A stretch of 64,000 nucleotides of DNA from Lingula anatina (Eukaryota; Brachiopoda; Lingulata; Lingulida; Lingulidae), in contig NW_019775611.1 of NCBI RefSeq assembly GCF_001039355.2, forward strand, positions 94,252-158,251, in the 5' to 3' direction. A program made the translations under genes and the position numbers. Shown in pieces: positions 35,971 to 48,179 of this stretch. The first letter of the stretch is position 1. Each line of letters starts with the position of its first letter. The notes beneath the pieces are model-generated. The model was not told the DNA's origin and made no database searches. It was given only the letters and a program-made list of their open reading frames with translations.

Positions 35971-36601
35971 GACTACTGTAGTAGAAAAAATTATATTGAA
36001 GAAGCTCTTCACAGCAAATTTACTTTCTTTCATCGTTTTATTTAGAAAAGTAAAACTGCGTACAAAAATATTATCACAAAGACATATTTGATTTGTTCAC
36101 TGCTGAGCTGTTGCATGTCCAAGTTTGCAAATAAATTACTGTACTAGTAAATGCACTAGCAACCCATCTTCCAATTAAAATTAATCTAAAAAAGCTGCAC
36201 ATTAACACCTGAGTAAAATAAAACCAACCTACATGGGAAATGTTAATTTAAAGCACCATCATCTGAGACCAAGTTATTATTAAAAACATTACTATATCAC
36301 AATGTAATTAAATATCCATTGCACTGCTAAATACATAAAATATATACAAATTGCACTTGAATCCTGCATCAACTGATCAATAAAATAAAAATCTACTCTA
36401 AAAAGATGAAAGATCACTCCTGAGAACCATTTCCATTCTACTGTATTCCGGCAAAACCTATATAATAGCACCATCTAATACAACCATATATTAAAACTTT
36501 TACTTTGTCACAGTGTTGTTTAATATCTATATCTATGTTAAATACGCAAAAGAAAAAATATTATCATGCAAGGATTATTATAACAGCATGAAAATAAAAC
36601 A

Positions 36602-37262
36602 CTAAAGATTTTCACAACCCAAGATCACAATGCAGAATAATATTGCACATATTCTCAGTTTGGTATAAAATGCATGTATAGAACAAAGCTTGAATTTTTG
36701 AATGAAAAAAAATGAAAAAGAAAAACGTTTAATAGTAGCGTACACCAACTCTGTCAAAATGAATGTCTTGTAAAAACTGGTCAGTTTAGGAACCACAGAT
36801 GCCCAATGAACAGCATCAAACAGAACTGATTCAATGAAGAGATCCTTCTCTGTGCACAAAACAAAATCATACTCATCATACAAGTAGCTATGTTTCTGAT
36901 TCAAGTATGGCCTGTTGTTTTCGTCTAACTTTAAACATGACAGTTTTCATGTGACACAGAGTGGTCACTAAAGCTGTTGTGTAGATTTTCTGCACATATC
37001 CATCTTGAAAATACCGATAAGCTTTCAGACTTTTTAATGCCCGCACAAATTTCTTATCGTATGTCCTATCCTTGCTGTCTATGATATACGTTTTCAGTTC
37101 TTTCTTGGAAAAGTCATCAGGTACGTCTGTTAAAATTCTATTCCAAGTACTCGCATGAATGTGTTTTCGAAAAAATTCAGGTGTTATCATGTTACAAATC
37201 CTTGAAAATTCAGATCGAAACGAGCACTCGTCGATATGGCGTCCGTCATGTACACTCCGCAC
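36602..37262 (-). pseudogene. Second ORF of the THAP element (YqaJ-like protein remnant)
   Basis: Two adjacent minus-strand frames. The first (36888-37262) contains FSKKELKTYIIDSKDRTYDKK and ends in basic residues. The second (36602-36904) contains LFDAVHWASVVPKLTSFYKTF followed by LTELV. The second resembles the C-terminal end of YqaJ-nuclease-like proteins of ISL2EU elements (pattern fD..fW...vp.L..Fy...lLpEL). The central nuclease core is missing. The family assignment rests on memory of the pattern and is moderate at best. Confidence 0.4.
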
Positions 37263-37525
37263 TTGCCCCTTGAAACTTCAAATCCCGCAGAATATCGTGT
37301 TCTCACGGAAAATTTAGCGGTAGTCACGTGACCGTGGAAAACACTGTATTGGACTGTAGCGGATTCACGCTTTTACTTTAAGGGTAGGTAGGTTGAGATA
37401 CAAATATGAAAAAAAAAAAACAATTACCGCATGTAATAAACTTTTTACACATATGAAATGATTGCCTACACTTCTTTTATTAAGTTAGTAAGCTTTATTG
37501 AAGTCTTAAAAGTATGGAAACAATG

Positions 37526-37890
37526 TATAAAGTCAATGGAGTTGCCTTGAGTGTAAACATGTACAAATATGCAAATGATGTGGCAGCTCCTCCAACACAA
37601 TAAAGGTGTATCAAACCCTACAAAGTTTGTGAACATGCTTAAAAGCTTAATGTTGGTACTGGGGTACCACGTGTATGAAGGTTCTGTGTCTCTTAGTAAA
37701 TGATGAATTCTTCAATCTTACAATTACAAATGGGTGAAATGGAAATAATGTATTAAGTCATTGAAGTTGCCTTGGGTGTACAGATGTACAATTATGCAAA
37801 TAATGTGGCAGCTCCTCTAACGCAATGAACCCCGCATTGTTTATGAACATGCTTAAAGTTAATGTCGATACTAGGGTACCACATGTTAGC
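37526..37890 (+). repeat. Two diverged tandem units of about 220 bases
   Basis: The unit starting near 37526 (AAGTCAATGGAGTTGCCTTG, then GTGGCAGCTCCTC, then GGGGTACCACGTG) recurs from about 37749 in the same order with substitutions. The second unit is shorter. Function is unknown. Confidence 0.65.
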
Positions 37891-38423
37891 GGCTAGTATA
37901 GTGGATCGCCCTTGCTCCGTCAGATTTTGCCGGTGATGCAGTTTCAAAGGTATGGTTTAACGTAAGTAAGTATTGCACCCAAGAATTGTTCCGATATTTT
38001 GCCATGGTATCGTCCTACAGCACAAAAAAAGAAACAACTTTGAGCAAAATTTGTGAAGCCAAATTTATATTGCCTTGTCCGAACATTTACTATAAAAATT
38101 TCACCACAAATACTAATGTAGCAAAATACATGTATGTAGGTAGAATGTGTTTATCCTTAAAAAAAACCTTTATTTCGGTTCCAATTTTAAGTAATTTTTG
38201 TTAGCTATGTAAAAAGCGAAAATACATCATAAAGATAGCTGATACACGCGTAGTCATATAAGATGTAAAATTCTAAATACACAAAAGTATGATTACTTAA
38301 GAAGTTCAGTGCTTATTATGTTAGACCAGAGACAGTTTTAAGTTCATTTAATAAAAAAAAAATAATGATACTGGTTCAGATATGAGAAGAGGAACAAGCA
38401 TTACCGGTAGCTGTGTTCAGGTA
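37891..38423. other. 3' flank of the galactosyltransferase gene
   Basis: No gene is seen. On the minus strand an AATAAA occurs at about 38169-38174, some 250 bases after the stop codon of the galactosyltransferase gene, and could be its poly(A) signal. Confidence 0.4.
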
Positions 38424-41400
38424 TCATTCGTTAATACATACCAATAAAATAGCCGTTTCATCAACATCCGCGTACACCCAAGTGTACAGGAGGCGTCGTT
38501 GTAATTTCAGTATAGAATATCGTCCCTCCAAGCTGCTCAGTCCATCTGACTTCCATCTGCTTAGAGCTGAGCCTAAAAGGTCCCACCTGCAAATAAAGAC
38601 CCATTCCAGTCAGTGCGATCATTAAGGGCGCTTGCGCGCGCGAGAAAGAGATAGACTTTTTTAGGTTATTGAGCTTGCAGATAACTGTGCGTCGTGTTTC
38701 GATTAATCTTTCGTTGTACTATTTCTTTAACACAAAATTAAAAAAAATATTTTCGACAGAATGAATTGACATTCTTCAGTATTCATATTGTACGAAAGAT
38801 TCAACAAACCACCAATAAATGCATCGATAAATAAATCAACAAATACATCATTACGTTTTGTTTAAAGATAGTTTTAAATGCACAGAGTTTTGAAATCTTG
38901 AGGTCCTGCTTACCTCAGCGGGTTACCGGGGTTACTTTTCTCGTGCTGATGTTTGATCATTTTATACCGTCCAATCTCACCGGGTACACTGCTATAACCA
39001 GGACCGTTTTTATCCCGAATTCTAAAATAATGGTTAGAAAATAGAAATAGTGGTTAGAAAATAATCATCACAACACTGGGAAAAATATGACGCAAATTAC
39101 AAAATGCCTATACTGGTAGTTAAACTCCAGGCGACCAAGAAGTGAGAGCCGACATTGAAAACCGACATTGAAAAATTATCCTTTCCAAAATCGAGCAGAC
39201 TTTGGCTGATAAAACAATAATTTTTTATGTATAGGACACAGCTATAGTGGTGTCACCATTACTTAAAATGTTCATCAAAAGTGCCATCCCCAAGAAATGC
39301 CAGCGAGCCTTAGGTATTGGAGTCGAATTGCGACATTTCAATTCAAGATCAGTTTGATGGTTTCATTATTGCCGCATCTTAATCTTGTTTCTCAAAAAAA
39401 AAAAAAAAAAATGCACATTCCTATCAGATTATAGTTAAAAACATGTATCCTACTTTGCAATTATACAAGAATTACCCAAGTTTGAAAGCTCATCCTAGGC
39501 AACAGACACGCTTGACTTAACTAAATTGGGCATTTTATATTCCTTTTTGAACAAAATATCATATCCTCATCAAGTAAAATATATCAACATTTTAACTCTA
39601 TGATTTTGTTGTATCTTTCGCCCGAAGACTGCTTCACGCGGTCGACATCTACATTCCTTAATGACACAGAAAGTCTGCGACGACCGCGATCTTGCTCTAC
39701 CTGAACGGGAGATCATGCATTTGGCCCTGCGAAAGGATTGCGCTAAGCCAATTATCCTTTGATCTCCCCTCGCGTCTCCAGTCTCTTCGTACATGGACAA
39801 AATAACGATTTCGTAATTTTGTCCATGCTCTGTATTTTTTGTCCAAGGTCTAAACTAAAATTCTAAGAAAATAATTTTTTTACAGACGATAAGGGATCTA
39901 TTTTTATTGTATGAGCATCTTTTTCAACATTAAATCATTAGAATAACTTGATGAGTAAAATATCTTAAGTTAATTTCCAGCTGAAGGAATCGTCTTTACC
40001 TTGCCGACATGTCGTCGTCCTCTCCTCCCCACCCAAAATAAACATTAGAAAAACCGTTCACGTGATGCATGTGCTCTTTAGTTAACGCAATAACGCCACC
40101 AAATATGTATTGATACAGAGCTCTGAAGAAAGAAATACAAGCTGCCATTAATCACTATCATTCACAATGTTCTCAAATAATGAGAAGCATGATTTATATT
40201 CCAAGGGTGAAAATTACAGTTAAGTCAGCCGTATGAGTCCAAGATAATTACCAAATGGTGCAAGAATAAGATATTTAACAAAATTACACAATTTATTTCA
40301 TTTCAGAATTAAAGACATTTGACGTCAATTTGATGCGACAGAATGCTATTGAAGAATGAAATGAATAAAAGAATAAAGTCAAGAAAAAAACAAAATCAAG
40401 TAAAATAAAATGACTGACAGACAGACAGACAGGCAATTTTGTAAAAGGCAAGACAAACAAACATACTTGTAGTTATATTTGTCAATAAGCACTGACATAT
40501 GCCTAGGTTTCTCCGCACATCTGTATATATTCAATTCATTCTCTGCTATTAAATCTACATCGTGGAAGATGAAGCAGCTGTAGTTGCCTAACTTTGATGA
40601 TTCCACGAAACCAATGTTCATTAGCATGGCGCGGTTGAACGGAGGACCTTCACGCTGTAACAGAAAAGTTATGACATTATATAGATATTTCAACTGATAT
40701 AACTATTTTATCCGTCACCTTTTCGATTAAATAACACTCTTTATTTCGTAAGGTTCCAAGTATGCGGTATTCATCGGCTCTAATTGGGGTTGCAAATTCA
40801 CCCAGGCGTATTGTTCACGTGTCAGAATTTTCTCATTATATAGCAATGTTAATTTCCTATTTGTCTATGCGGATAAGAAAAAAACTCACACATCACCCCC
40901 CCCCCTCCAAAGTGGTCAATCAAGCTCGTGCGAAAGAGAAAACTGCACCTCTCGATATGGAGTATCAACACATCTGATAGTCGAGATGCAGAGGATATAG
41001 ACACAACTTTCATATAGCATGAATATGTTAAAATAACAGTATGTCTAACACCCAAGGCATTACTGTCTCATTTATCTTTAAAATGGTAAACAAAACCCCA
41101 AGGAGATTTTTCTGGAGAGGTTCTCGAAAAAGATATATAACAGCATCAGTTTGTTGGTTTATTGGTTTAACAGAGATAGGCGCCAAATAAACAGCTTACG
41201 CCTTTCTATAACACAAACTAATCAAAATATCAACATAGGGCTCATTTCCAATAAAAGTATCGGTCTCCTTTGATCAATCCAACTCCGCTGAGACTCTTGG
41301 TAATTGCAATCAGATTAGTAGATTAACATCGCTCCTCCTGGCGTTGAGTGGAATACAGAACAGCTGGTGCTTATAAAAGTACGTTGGAAAAAAGAGGAGA

Positions 41401-44400
41401 CTTGTTAATACGTTAAATTTGTGTGTGCAGTTTACATAAAACCAGGCAACACTGCAACTGATGAGGCCACTTTCGATATCCTAGAAGATGAAATTGCACG
41501 CTATCAGGCACTAGGCTCAGTCTGTCTCCTAGGTGACTTTAATGCAAGGACTGGGACTTTGTCAGACTTAGTCAAAGATGATAGCATGTTTGGACCGGTG
41601 CCTGACAGTTTGGCCAATAGCACACTTAAACAACCTAGAAACAATTTAGATAGTGTGGTAAACCCCCAGGGAAGAAGTCTACTAGAACTGTGTAAAAGCA
41701 GTAGTTTAATCATCTTAAATGGTAGAACACAAGGCAACTCCTTAGGATATTTTACCTGCTTTAACAAATTGGGATGTAGTGCAGTAGACTATGCCATTGT
41801 TAGTGACAGGCTACTCAGCAATGTTAAGTATTTCACTATCCATCCTATTGATTACTTGTCTGATCACTGTTTATTGGATGTCACGTTTCAAACAACAGGT
41901 ATCAAAGAGTATAGAAACTCACAGTCCCTTCAGAAATTCAATGGTAGATATATCTGGGAGTCAGACTCATGTGAAAAATTTTTAAGTGCCCTTGAAACTG
42001 AATCAAACATGTCAGCCATCTGTAATCTGCAGTCAACAAACTTTCCTGCAACAAAGAGTGGAGTGCATGATGCATGTCGCTCTCTAGTAAATATTCTTGA
42101 AAACGCCGCAGAAGCATCCCTACGAAAAAAGAAACCTCAAAGTAACAAACAAAATAAAAGACCAAAAAAAATAGTGAAAAAACAGCCATGGTTTGACGGT
42201 ACCTGTCTGGAAGTAAGGAGAAATGTCAAATCATTAGGAAAACTCCTTCAAAAAAACCCGAAAAATAAATTCATTTCTGATACATACCATGTAGCTGTCA
42301 AAAGGTACAAGAAAATGATTAAAGAAAAGAAAGAAAACCACAAGACTACCATGATAAATGAATTGCTAAACCTTGAAGAAAAAAATCCTAAAGCCTTTTG
42401 GCAAACCCTACAAAAACTGAAGGGTAAAAAGCACCAAGAAAACCTAATTGAACCAGATACATGGCTTAACCACTTCTATAACCTATGTGGAATCCCACCC
42501 CAGGACGAACAAGAAATAGATAATCAAATCAAAGCACATGAAAATATGCTAGGCGAGCCCACCCTCAACCTTCCCATAACTGTACATGAAGTCAAGAAAG
42601 CCATACGGAAGTTAAAAAATGGAAAATCTCCTGGTGAAGACATGATAAGAAATGAAATGCTGAAGACAGGGGCACAGTACCTTACAGGTGTGCTTACTAA
42701 ACTCTTTAATCTAGTGTTAGATACGTCAGAAATCCCTGATCCATGGAACCTCGGGATTATTATTCCGCTTTTTAAGTCAGGAGAATACATGAACCCCTCA
42801 AACTACAGAGGACTCTGTATAACTAGCTGTTTGGGAAAACTGTTTAACTCTATTTTAGCAAACAGAATCATTGAATACCTCCAATCAAAAAACAAGTTAA
42901 GTGAGGAACAAGCAGGATTTCGGCCGGGATATAGAACTACCGATCATATCTTCACTTTGAAATCGATAATTAACAGACACATCAATCAAAATAGGAAACT
43001 ATATACATGCTTTGTTGATCTGAGAAAAGCATTTGATACTGTGTGGCACAAGGGCCTACTATTGAAACTGCTCAAAACTGGAGTAGGAGGAAAATTTTAC
43101 AGCATCATTAAAACAATGTACAGTAACACCAGATTAGGCATCTCTGTTGGGGAAGGGTACACAAAGCCTTTTATATCAAGGATAGGAATCAGACAAGGGG
43201 ATAATCTTAGTCCTACCCTCTTTAATGTGTTCATTGATGATATCAAAGAAATCTTTAAGAACAAAAATAAGGACTGCTCAATTGATGGCCTAAACCACAT
43301 CCTCTATGCAGATGACCTTGTCCTGTTATCAACTAGCAAGGAAGGACTACAAGGCCACTTATTAGCACTTCAAACATATTGCAGAAAATGGAAGGTTCAG
43401 GTAAATGAGAAAAAGTCAAAAGTTGTCATCTTTAACAAACAAGGGAAACTAGACAAGAATATTAACTTCTATATAAATAACAAAATCATAGAATCTGTGA
43501 AGAATTTCACATACTTAGGAATAACCTTCACAAACACAGGGTCTTTAAAAAAAGCAATTGAAAACCTGAAACAAAATGCAATGAAAGCATCTTTTGCACT
43601 GAAAACAGCACTTTCCTCACACCAAATATCTTCTCCCCTACTATACATGAAACTCTTTGATAAAACCGTCAAGCCAATCTTACTCTATGGTTGTGAAGTT
43701 TGGGCAGAGGAACTATTTAAAGATAAGAAAATCTCCCTCCAAAAAATTAATAAAATGCCTTTTGAGCAGCTCCATCTAAAAACGTGTAAGTGGGCTCTTG
43801 GTGTACGGAAATATGCAAGCAACAATGCAAGTAGGGCAGAACTTGGAAGGCTGCCACTCTACACAGATATTGTAAAACATGTTTTTAAGTACCAAATTCG
43901 TTTCAAAGAACTTGCTCCAAATAGAATCGTGAAACAAATCTATGAAAGAGAAATCCATTTAAAAGGGCCTAGCTGGTCAAGCTCTCTAAAAACTTTTATA
44001 GACCTCTGGGGACTGTCAACAGATCTAAACACTGTAGACCCAAACTTACTTCAAGTAAATGTTATTAAAAAAATTGAAGAACTTTTTTGGACCGACCTGC
44101 ACAGTGACAATAAAAGCAAACTAAGAACTTATAAAGCAATAAAGAAATCCTACACTCCAGAAAATTATCTCACAATGAAAGTCCCTCTAAATGAAATAAA
44201 AACACTTGCAAAATTTCGAATCAGCGACCATGACCTAGAAATTGAAAGAGGTCGCTACACAAAACCCAAAAAACCAGTAGAAAACCGAATATGTCCACAT
44301 TGCAATGATGTTGAAACAGAAGTGCATTTCCTACTTAAATGTAATGAGCATGTGAACGAAAGAGAAAAAATGATAAAAATGATACCGCCGCAAATGTCAT

Positions 44401-45082
44401 CTGATTTAGAAAAACTTGCCTGGCTTCTCAATCCTCAAAGTGAACACTCCCTAAAAACCGTGTGTCACTTCATCCAACAAACATTTAAAAAAAGACTAGC
44501 CTGTCAATAATAATGAGCAAGTCTACCACAATACAGAACAATGTAATTGTCATTATGTAATATAGGTATTTTTTTAATCTTATTATCATTATTATTATTT
44601 ATTTATTTATTTTTATTGTGATAATAGGTCTAGATTGTACTAAATGTATCTATATACAAGTAGTTTAGAGGGCTTGCAAAATGTACTGAAACATTTTAGT
44701 GCTCAATAAATTATTATTAAACTGATTGCATTAAACAAGAGGTCCTGTTGAGTTGGGTCGATGTACGTGAACAGATAGTTCCATTGGGAATGAGCCTTCA
44801 GACAGAAAACGCGTGGTTACTGCTCTGATAATTATTTAACCACTCTCAAGAGAAAAAGTGGTTAGTACATGTATCTAATAGTTTTTATCACATTGAAAAA
44901 CAGAATGCGGTGAGGTTTTCTCTACCTTTAGACACTTGATCTTTGTTCTTTTCATGCTTTTTATGGTTTTTCAATACACATATGATATGATAAGGACATA
45001 TGTTTTTAATATTTCATGTTATAGAAAGAAAGCCGAAAGCAGGACTGCGAAAGAGTGGGAGGGCACTGAGATTTTGGAAACT

Positions 45083-45114
<32 letters not shown>

Positions 45115-46831
45115 GGGGGGGGGGGGGAGGAGNAAAATGATACCGCCGCAAATGTCATCTGATTTAGAAAAACTTGCCTGGCTTCTGAATCCTCAAAGTG
45201 AACACTCCCTAAAAACCGTGTGTCACTTCATCCAACAAACATTTAAAAAAAGACTAGCCTGTCAATAATAATGAGCAAGTCTACCACAATACAGAACAAT
45301 GTAATTGTCATTATGTAATATAGGTATTTTTTTAATCTTATTATCATTATTATTATTTATTTATTTATTTTTATTGTGATAATAGGTCTAGATTGTACTA
45401 AATGTATCTATATACAAGTAGTTTAGAGGGCTTGCAAAATGTACTGAAACATTTTAGTGCTCAATAAATTATTATTAAACTGATTGCATTAAACAAGAGG
45501 TCCTGGTGGTACACCGGTGGTACAAATAACATGTTTTCATGCATTGTAAGCCTTCAACAACAGCGCCCCACCAAAAAGAAAAAGGAACGTTTTTCTGAGT
45601 CAGCGTTACTGATTAATGGCTTTATATAAGCACAGTGGCAATGAGAAGCAGGCACAGTATGAATTTTAAAGAATTTAATAATATTTCACCATTAGTATTG
45701 AATCATATGAGCTAGGACAACAAAATGTTTTTAACTTCAAAAAATATCAGAAGTGATAAAAATTGACTTACCTGATCTACAACAAATATCCCGTAGTCTT
45801 AGTTTTGTTTCTGAAACAACGGAATCATGTTATTAAGAAAAACTCTCAGCTGTGAATCCCGTCCTCGGAAAGGAATTATGATGGCGACGTGAACGTTAGG
45901 ATTACAGTTCCTTGGTCTCCAGAGCCCTCCTGGTAGTAAACCAGTATCTTTAAATTTGTTTTCAAGCTCTCTCCAAGATGGCGGATGCAAGTTCACCATC
46001 CGTCTGCTAGCTGCAAAATAACGATTGATTTTTAAACAAAATTAGTTGGGCCTAGCTGTCACTAGTTTGGTGAATATATGACCACAGTGTGAAATGAATA
46101 TAATTTGAGAAAATGGGAAGAATGTATATAAAAAAATTCACATGGATTTTTTTTAATTGAGCTAAGATGATGATGGGTTGAGAAATAATACAGTTGTAAC
46201 TTAAACCAGGAAAAGTCGTTGCTTATTTTGTGCCTCGGTTTCAATAACCTTCCCCAACAAACTCACCTAAAGCGGCTTCGTGGATAGAACACGTCTTATT
46301 AAGTCCGTCCCCAAGTCCGATGACCGTGGTGACAGCGTCTTGTATTTTTAAAGAAGCGGTATTCACTATTAACGGTCCCTCTGTCATCCCAGCGTCTATC
46401 GCGCGTCTTGTGTTGACTTTGGTTGGATTAACACGACCACCTACATTTATCACGTCCAGATATGTGGTAATTTCTGCATCAGATGCATTTGAAGTTAAGT
46501 TCAGCACACTCTGTGTTGCTTTTACAGCAGTCACGTTCAGAGACGAAGACGAAAATGTCATGCTTGACAAAACTGAAATAATTCTGTCTGGATATTGCAG
46601 TAAAAAAGAAAACAGTGATATTTTAACTAGTCTAAATCTGTTACCCATGTTTTCCAGCGTTTGACGACGTCCTGTGTATCGGATCTTTTCAGTATATATG
46701 ATATATATCAACATCTGCAGTAAAAATAAGCCCACTAAAAGACAAACTATCGTTTTTATCCGGGCATGTTGCTTACAAGAAATTGTCGCCATGTTGTTTT
46801 TCGAATACTCGCCCTCTTTTGTCCATCGCAT
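38424..46831 (-). CDS. Beta-1,4-galactosyltransferase family gene with in-frame stop
   Basis: Six exons join in frame with canonical splice sites: 46267-46831, 45772-46010, 40467-40654, 40000-40122, 38914-39021 and 38424-38586. The product is a Golgi type II enzyme that transfers galactose (or GalNAc) from UDP to terminal GlcNAc. The start may be 46831 or, with a better context (AACATGG), 46792. The anchor is at about residues 14-34 of the longer form, followed by a long stem with N-glycosylation sites. Family landmarks in order: GGLWRPRNC and VAIIIPFRGR (exon 2), FNRAMLMNIGF, FIFHDVDL (metal-binding DVD) and PRHMSVLIDKYNYK (exon 3), FGGVIAL, NGFSN and GWGGEDDD (exon 4), GRYKMIKH (exon 5), SDGLSSL (exon 6). 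Exon 2 has TAA at 45799-45801, between QKQN and DYGIFVVDQ, where the family has Leu. One base separates TAA from TTA, so it is either a null allele or a sequence error. Everything else is intact. Confidence 0.9.
41380..44743 (+). mobile_element. Non-LTR retrotransposon (LINE), 5'-truncated, long intact ORF
   Basis: The frame is open from 41409 to 44510 (over 1000 codons, no starting ATG). It begins inside the APE-type endonuclease (LGDFNARTG, then SAVDYAIVSD, then LSDHCLLDV), so the first part of that domain is missing. The reverse transcriptase follows: GKSPGEDMI, NYRGLCITS, EEQAGFRPGYRT, FVDLRKAFDTVWH, GIRQGDNLSPTLFNVFIDDI and the catalytic YADDLVLL. A C-terminal CCHC-like knuckle reads CPHCNDVETEVHFLLKC. 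No RNase H is seen. The 3' UTR has AATAAATTATTATT and ends at about 44743. It resembles I/jockey-group LINEs, but I cannot fix the clade. It lies antisense in intron 2 of the galactosyltransferase gene. The intact frame suggests recent insertion. Confidence 0.9.
45081..45132. repeat. Poly-T / poly-G run before N join
   Basis: More than twenty T followed by more than ten G, ending at the single N at 45133. This looks like a sequencing or contig-end artefact more than biology. Confidence 0.6.
45134..45506 (+). mobile_element. Second copy of the LINE 3' end
   Basis: Repeats 44371-44743 almost exactly (one visible difference in the last codons: CTTCTGAATCC versus CTTCTCAATCC). It carries the last ~43 codons and the 3' UTR up to ACAAGAGGTCCTG. 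It starts right after the N at 45133, so it could be a second truncated insertion or a mis-joined contig end. Confidence 0.75.
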
Positions 46832-46899
46832 AAAAAATTACGTGATGATAGATTTACTCGAATCACATTTTATATCCAGGTGATCAATCAAAAGTCAGT

Positions 46900-47423
46900 T
46901 GGAGGAAACTTTTATTATAGTGAGTTCGTTTTTTTCCTCGCATTAATGTTACTTTTGTTTGATCATCTTGTTTCTTATCTCGGTGTACTTTTTACTGAAG
47001 TCTCGCTCTTTGTTCAGACACAGACTTAACTTCAGTATTTACTTTTCTCCATTTTTCAGATAAGTAAAGAATGTTATCGCAAGCGTGTATTGGCTACAGA
47101 AAGAACTCTATTAACTAGGGTTCTCAATATTTTTTAAGACCAAGTCACCCAGGACGTTCCAAGACTGGAGTATCCCTGAGGTGATAAACAACCTATACTG
47201 AGCTGGGTGGATTCAGAGTGACTTTTTTATGATGTTGATTCCAATCCCAATGTATTTTTCACTGAAGTGCCCCTTTGTTCAGGCCCAGATGACATGACGA
47301 ATTATATGCTTTTCCCCATTTATTGAGGTGGATCAGTGATCAATTCGTTTTAAAAAAACTTTCAAGATCAAAACGTTTTCTTCTTACTTCTTTTCACTTC
47401 TGTTTATCTAAGAAGAAACAAGA

Positions 47424-47425
<2 letters not shown>
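46900..47425. other. Intergenic, no gene seen
   Basis: Upstream flank of the galactosyltransferase gene. Two related stretches (46980-47050 and 47250-47320) share phrases such as TGTATTTTTCACTGAAG and TTTGTTCAG. No convincing promoter motif was identified. Confidence 0.4.

Positions 47426-47426
<1 letters not shown>

Positions 47427-47489
<63 letters not shown>
47427..47489. repeat. TA microsatellite
   Basis: About thirty uninterrupted TA units. Confidence 0.95.
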
Positions 47490-47491
<2 letters not shown>

Positions 47492-47574
47492 TAAAGGCTC
47501 ATTCTTAATATCGTTCAACTTACATAATTTACACGTTTTATATAGTTTAAGGTTGAGTATCAGTTTAAAATGTT

Positions 47575-48012
47575 ACATACAGTATGGTCAAGTCTATTAT
47601 ACAGCCCAAAGACATGGACGCTAACAAAAAAATGAAAAAAAAAAAAAACGGGAATCGTTATAGAAGGATGCCAAAATTTCATAGACTGAACACAAAATTA
47701 CCGAGGAAGTACTAAATAATCTAAAAATAAGGTAATTACTTGAACACTATAGTTATGAAGAACAGAAAATTCATTTATTGTGCTCATACTAGAAGAAAAG
47801 ATCATTTCCAGCGGTTGTTATAAGAAGGAAGTTATATGGGAAAATGGGGAAGGAAGACCGAGAGCAACATGGATGCACAACATAAAATACAGAGCAATCA
47901 AAAATATATAGCCAAGATATAGCATAGGAACTGCACAAGATCGAGAAGCAGGGAGATCCATGACAATTAACCTGATGAGAGTGTTAGTATGGCACCCAAT
48001 GGTGATGATCAT
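47575..48012 (+). mobile_element. LINE fragment, decayed
   Basis: Broken frames read SPKTWTLTKK, later GEGRPRATWMHNIK and AQDREAGRSM. These are the phrases seen after the polymerase domain of L1/RTE-like reverse transcriptases (YG.etWtl, GRPr.tW...I, A.DR..WR). Stops are frequent. Part of the same fragment recurs at 54950-55020 upstream of the third FkbM gene, so it was duplicated with it. Confidence 0.6.
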
Positions 48013-48179
48013 ATAGCTCATGTGCATGGTTCTACGTTTGAAGCTTTATGTTCGCCTTCGGCAAGATAACGTGATATAAAATACCGGTAAGCAAAACATG
48101 TTCATTAGCTTGGTAGGTGTATTATAAATAAAAATATTCAAACACAAGCGGAAAAACTTTCGTACCGTTAGCTTACTGC

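Larger units (their letters stand above)
35486..37347. mobile_element. THAP transposon, probably ISL2EU-like, internally deleted
   Basis: The ends are AGAGTGTTTTCCACG and the inverted equivalent of ACAGTGTTTTCCACG. The gene C flank has the uninterrupted site (CACTAATTGG), so the insertion duplicated AT. Inside are a plus-strand THAP-domain frame (35629-35970) and minus-strand frames (36602-37262), transcribed toward each other. From family knowledge, a 2-base AT duplication with a THAP transposase and a second nuclease-like (YqaJ) protein fits the ISL2EU group. The transposase catalytic domain is absent, so it is non-autonomous. Confidence 0.65.
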
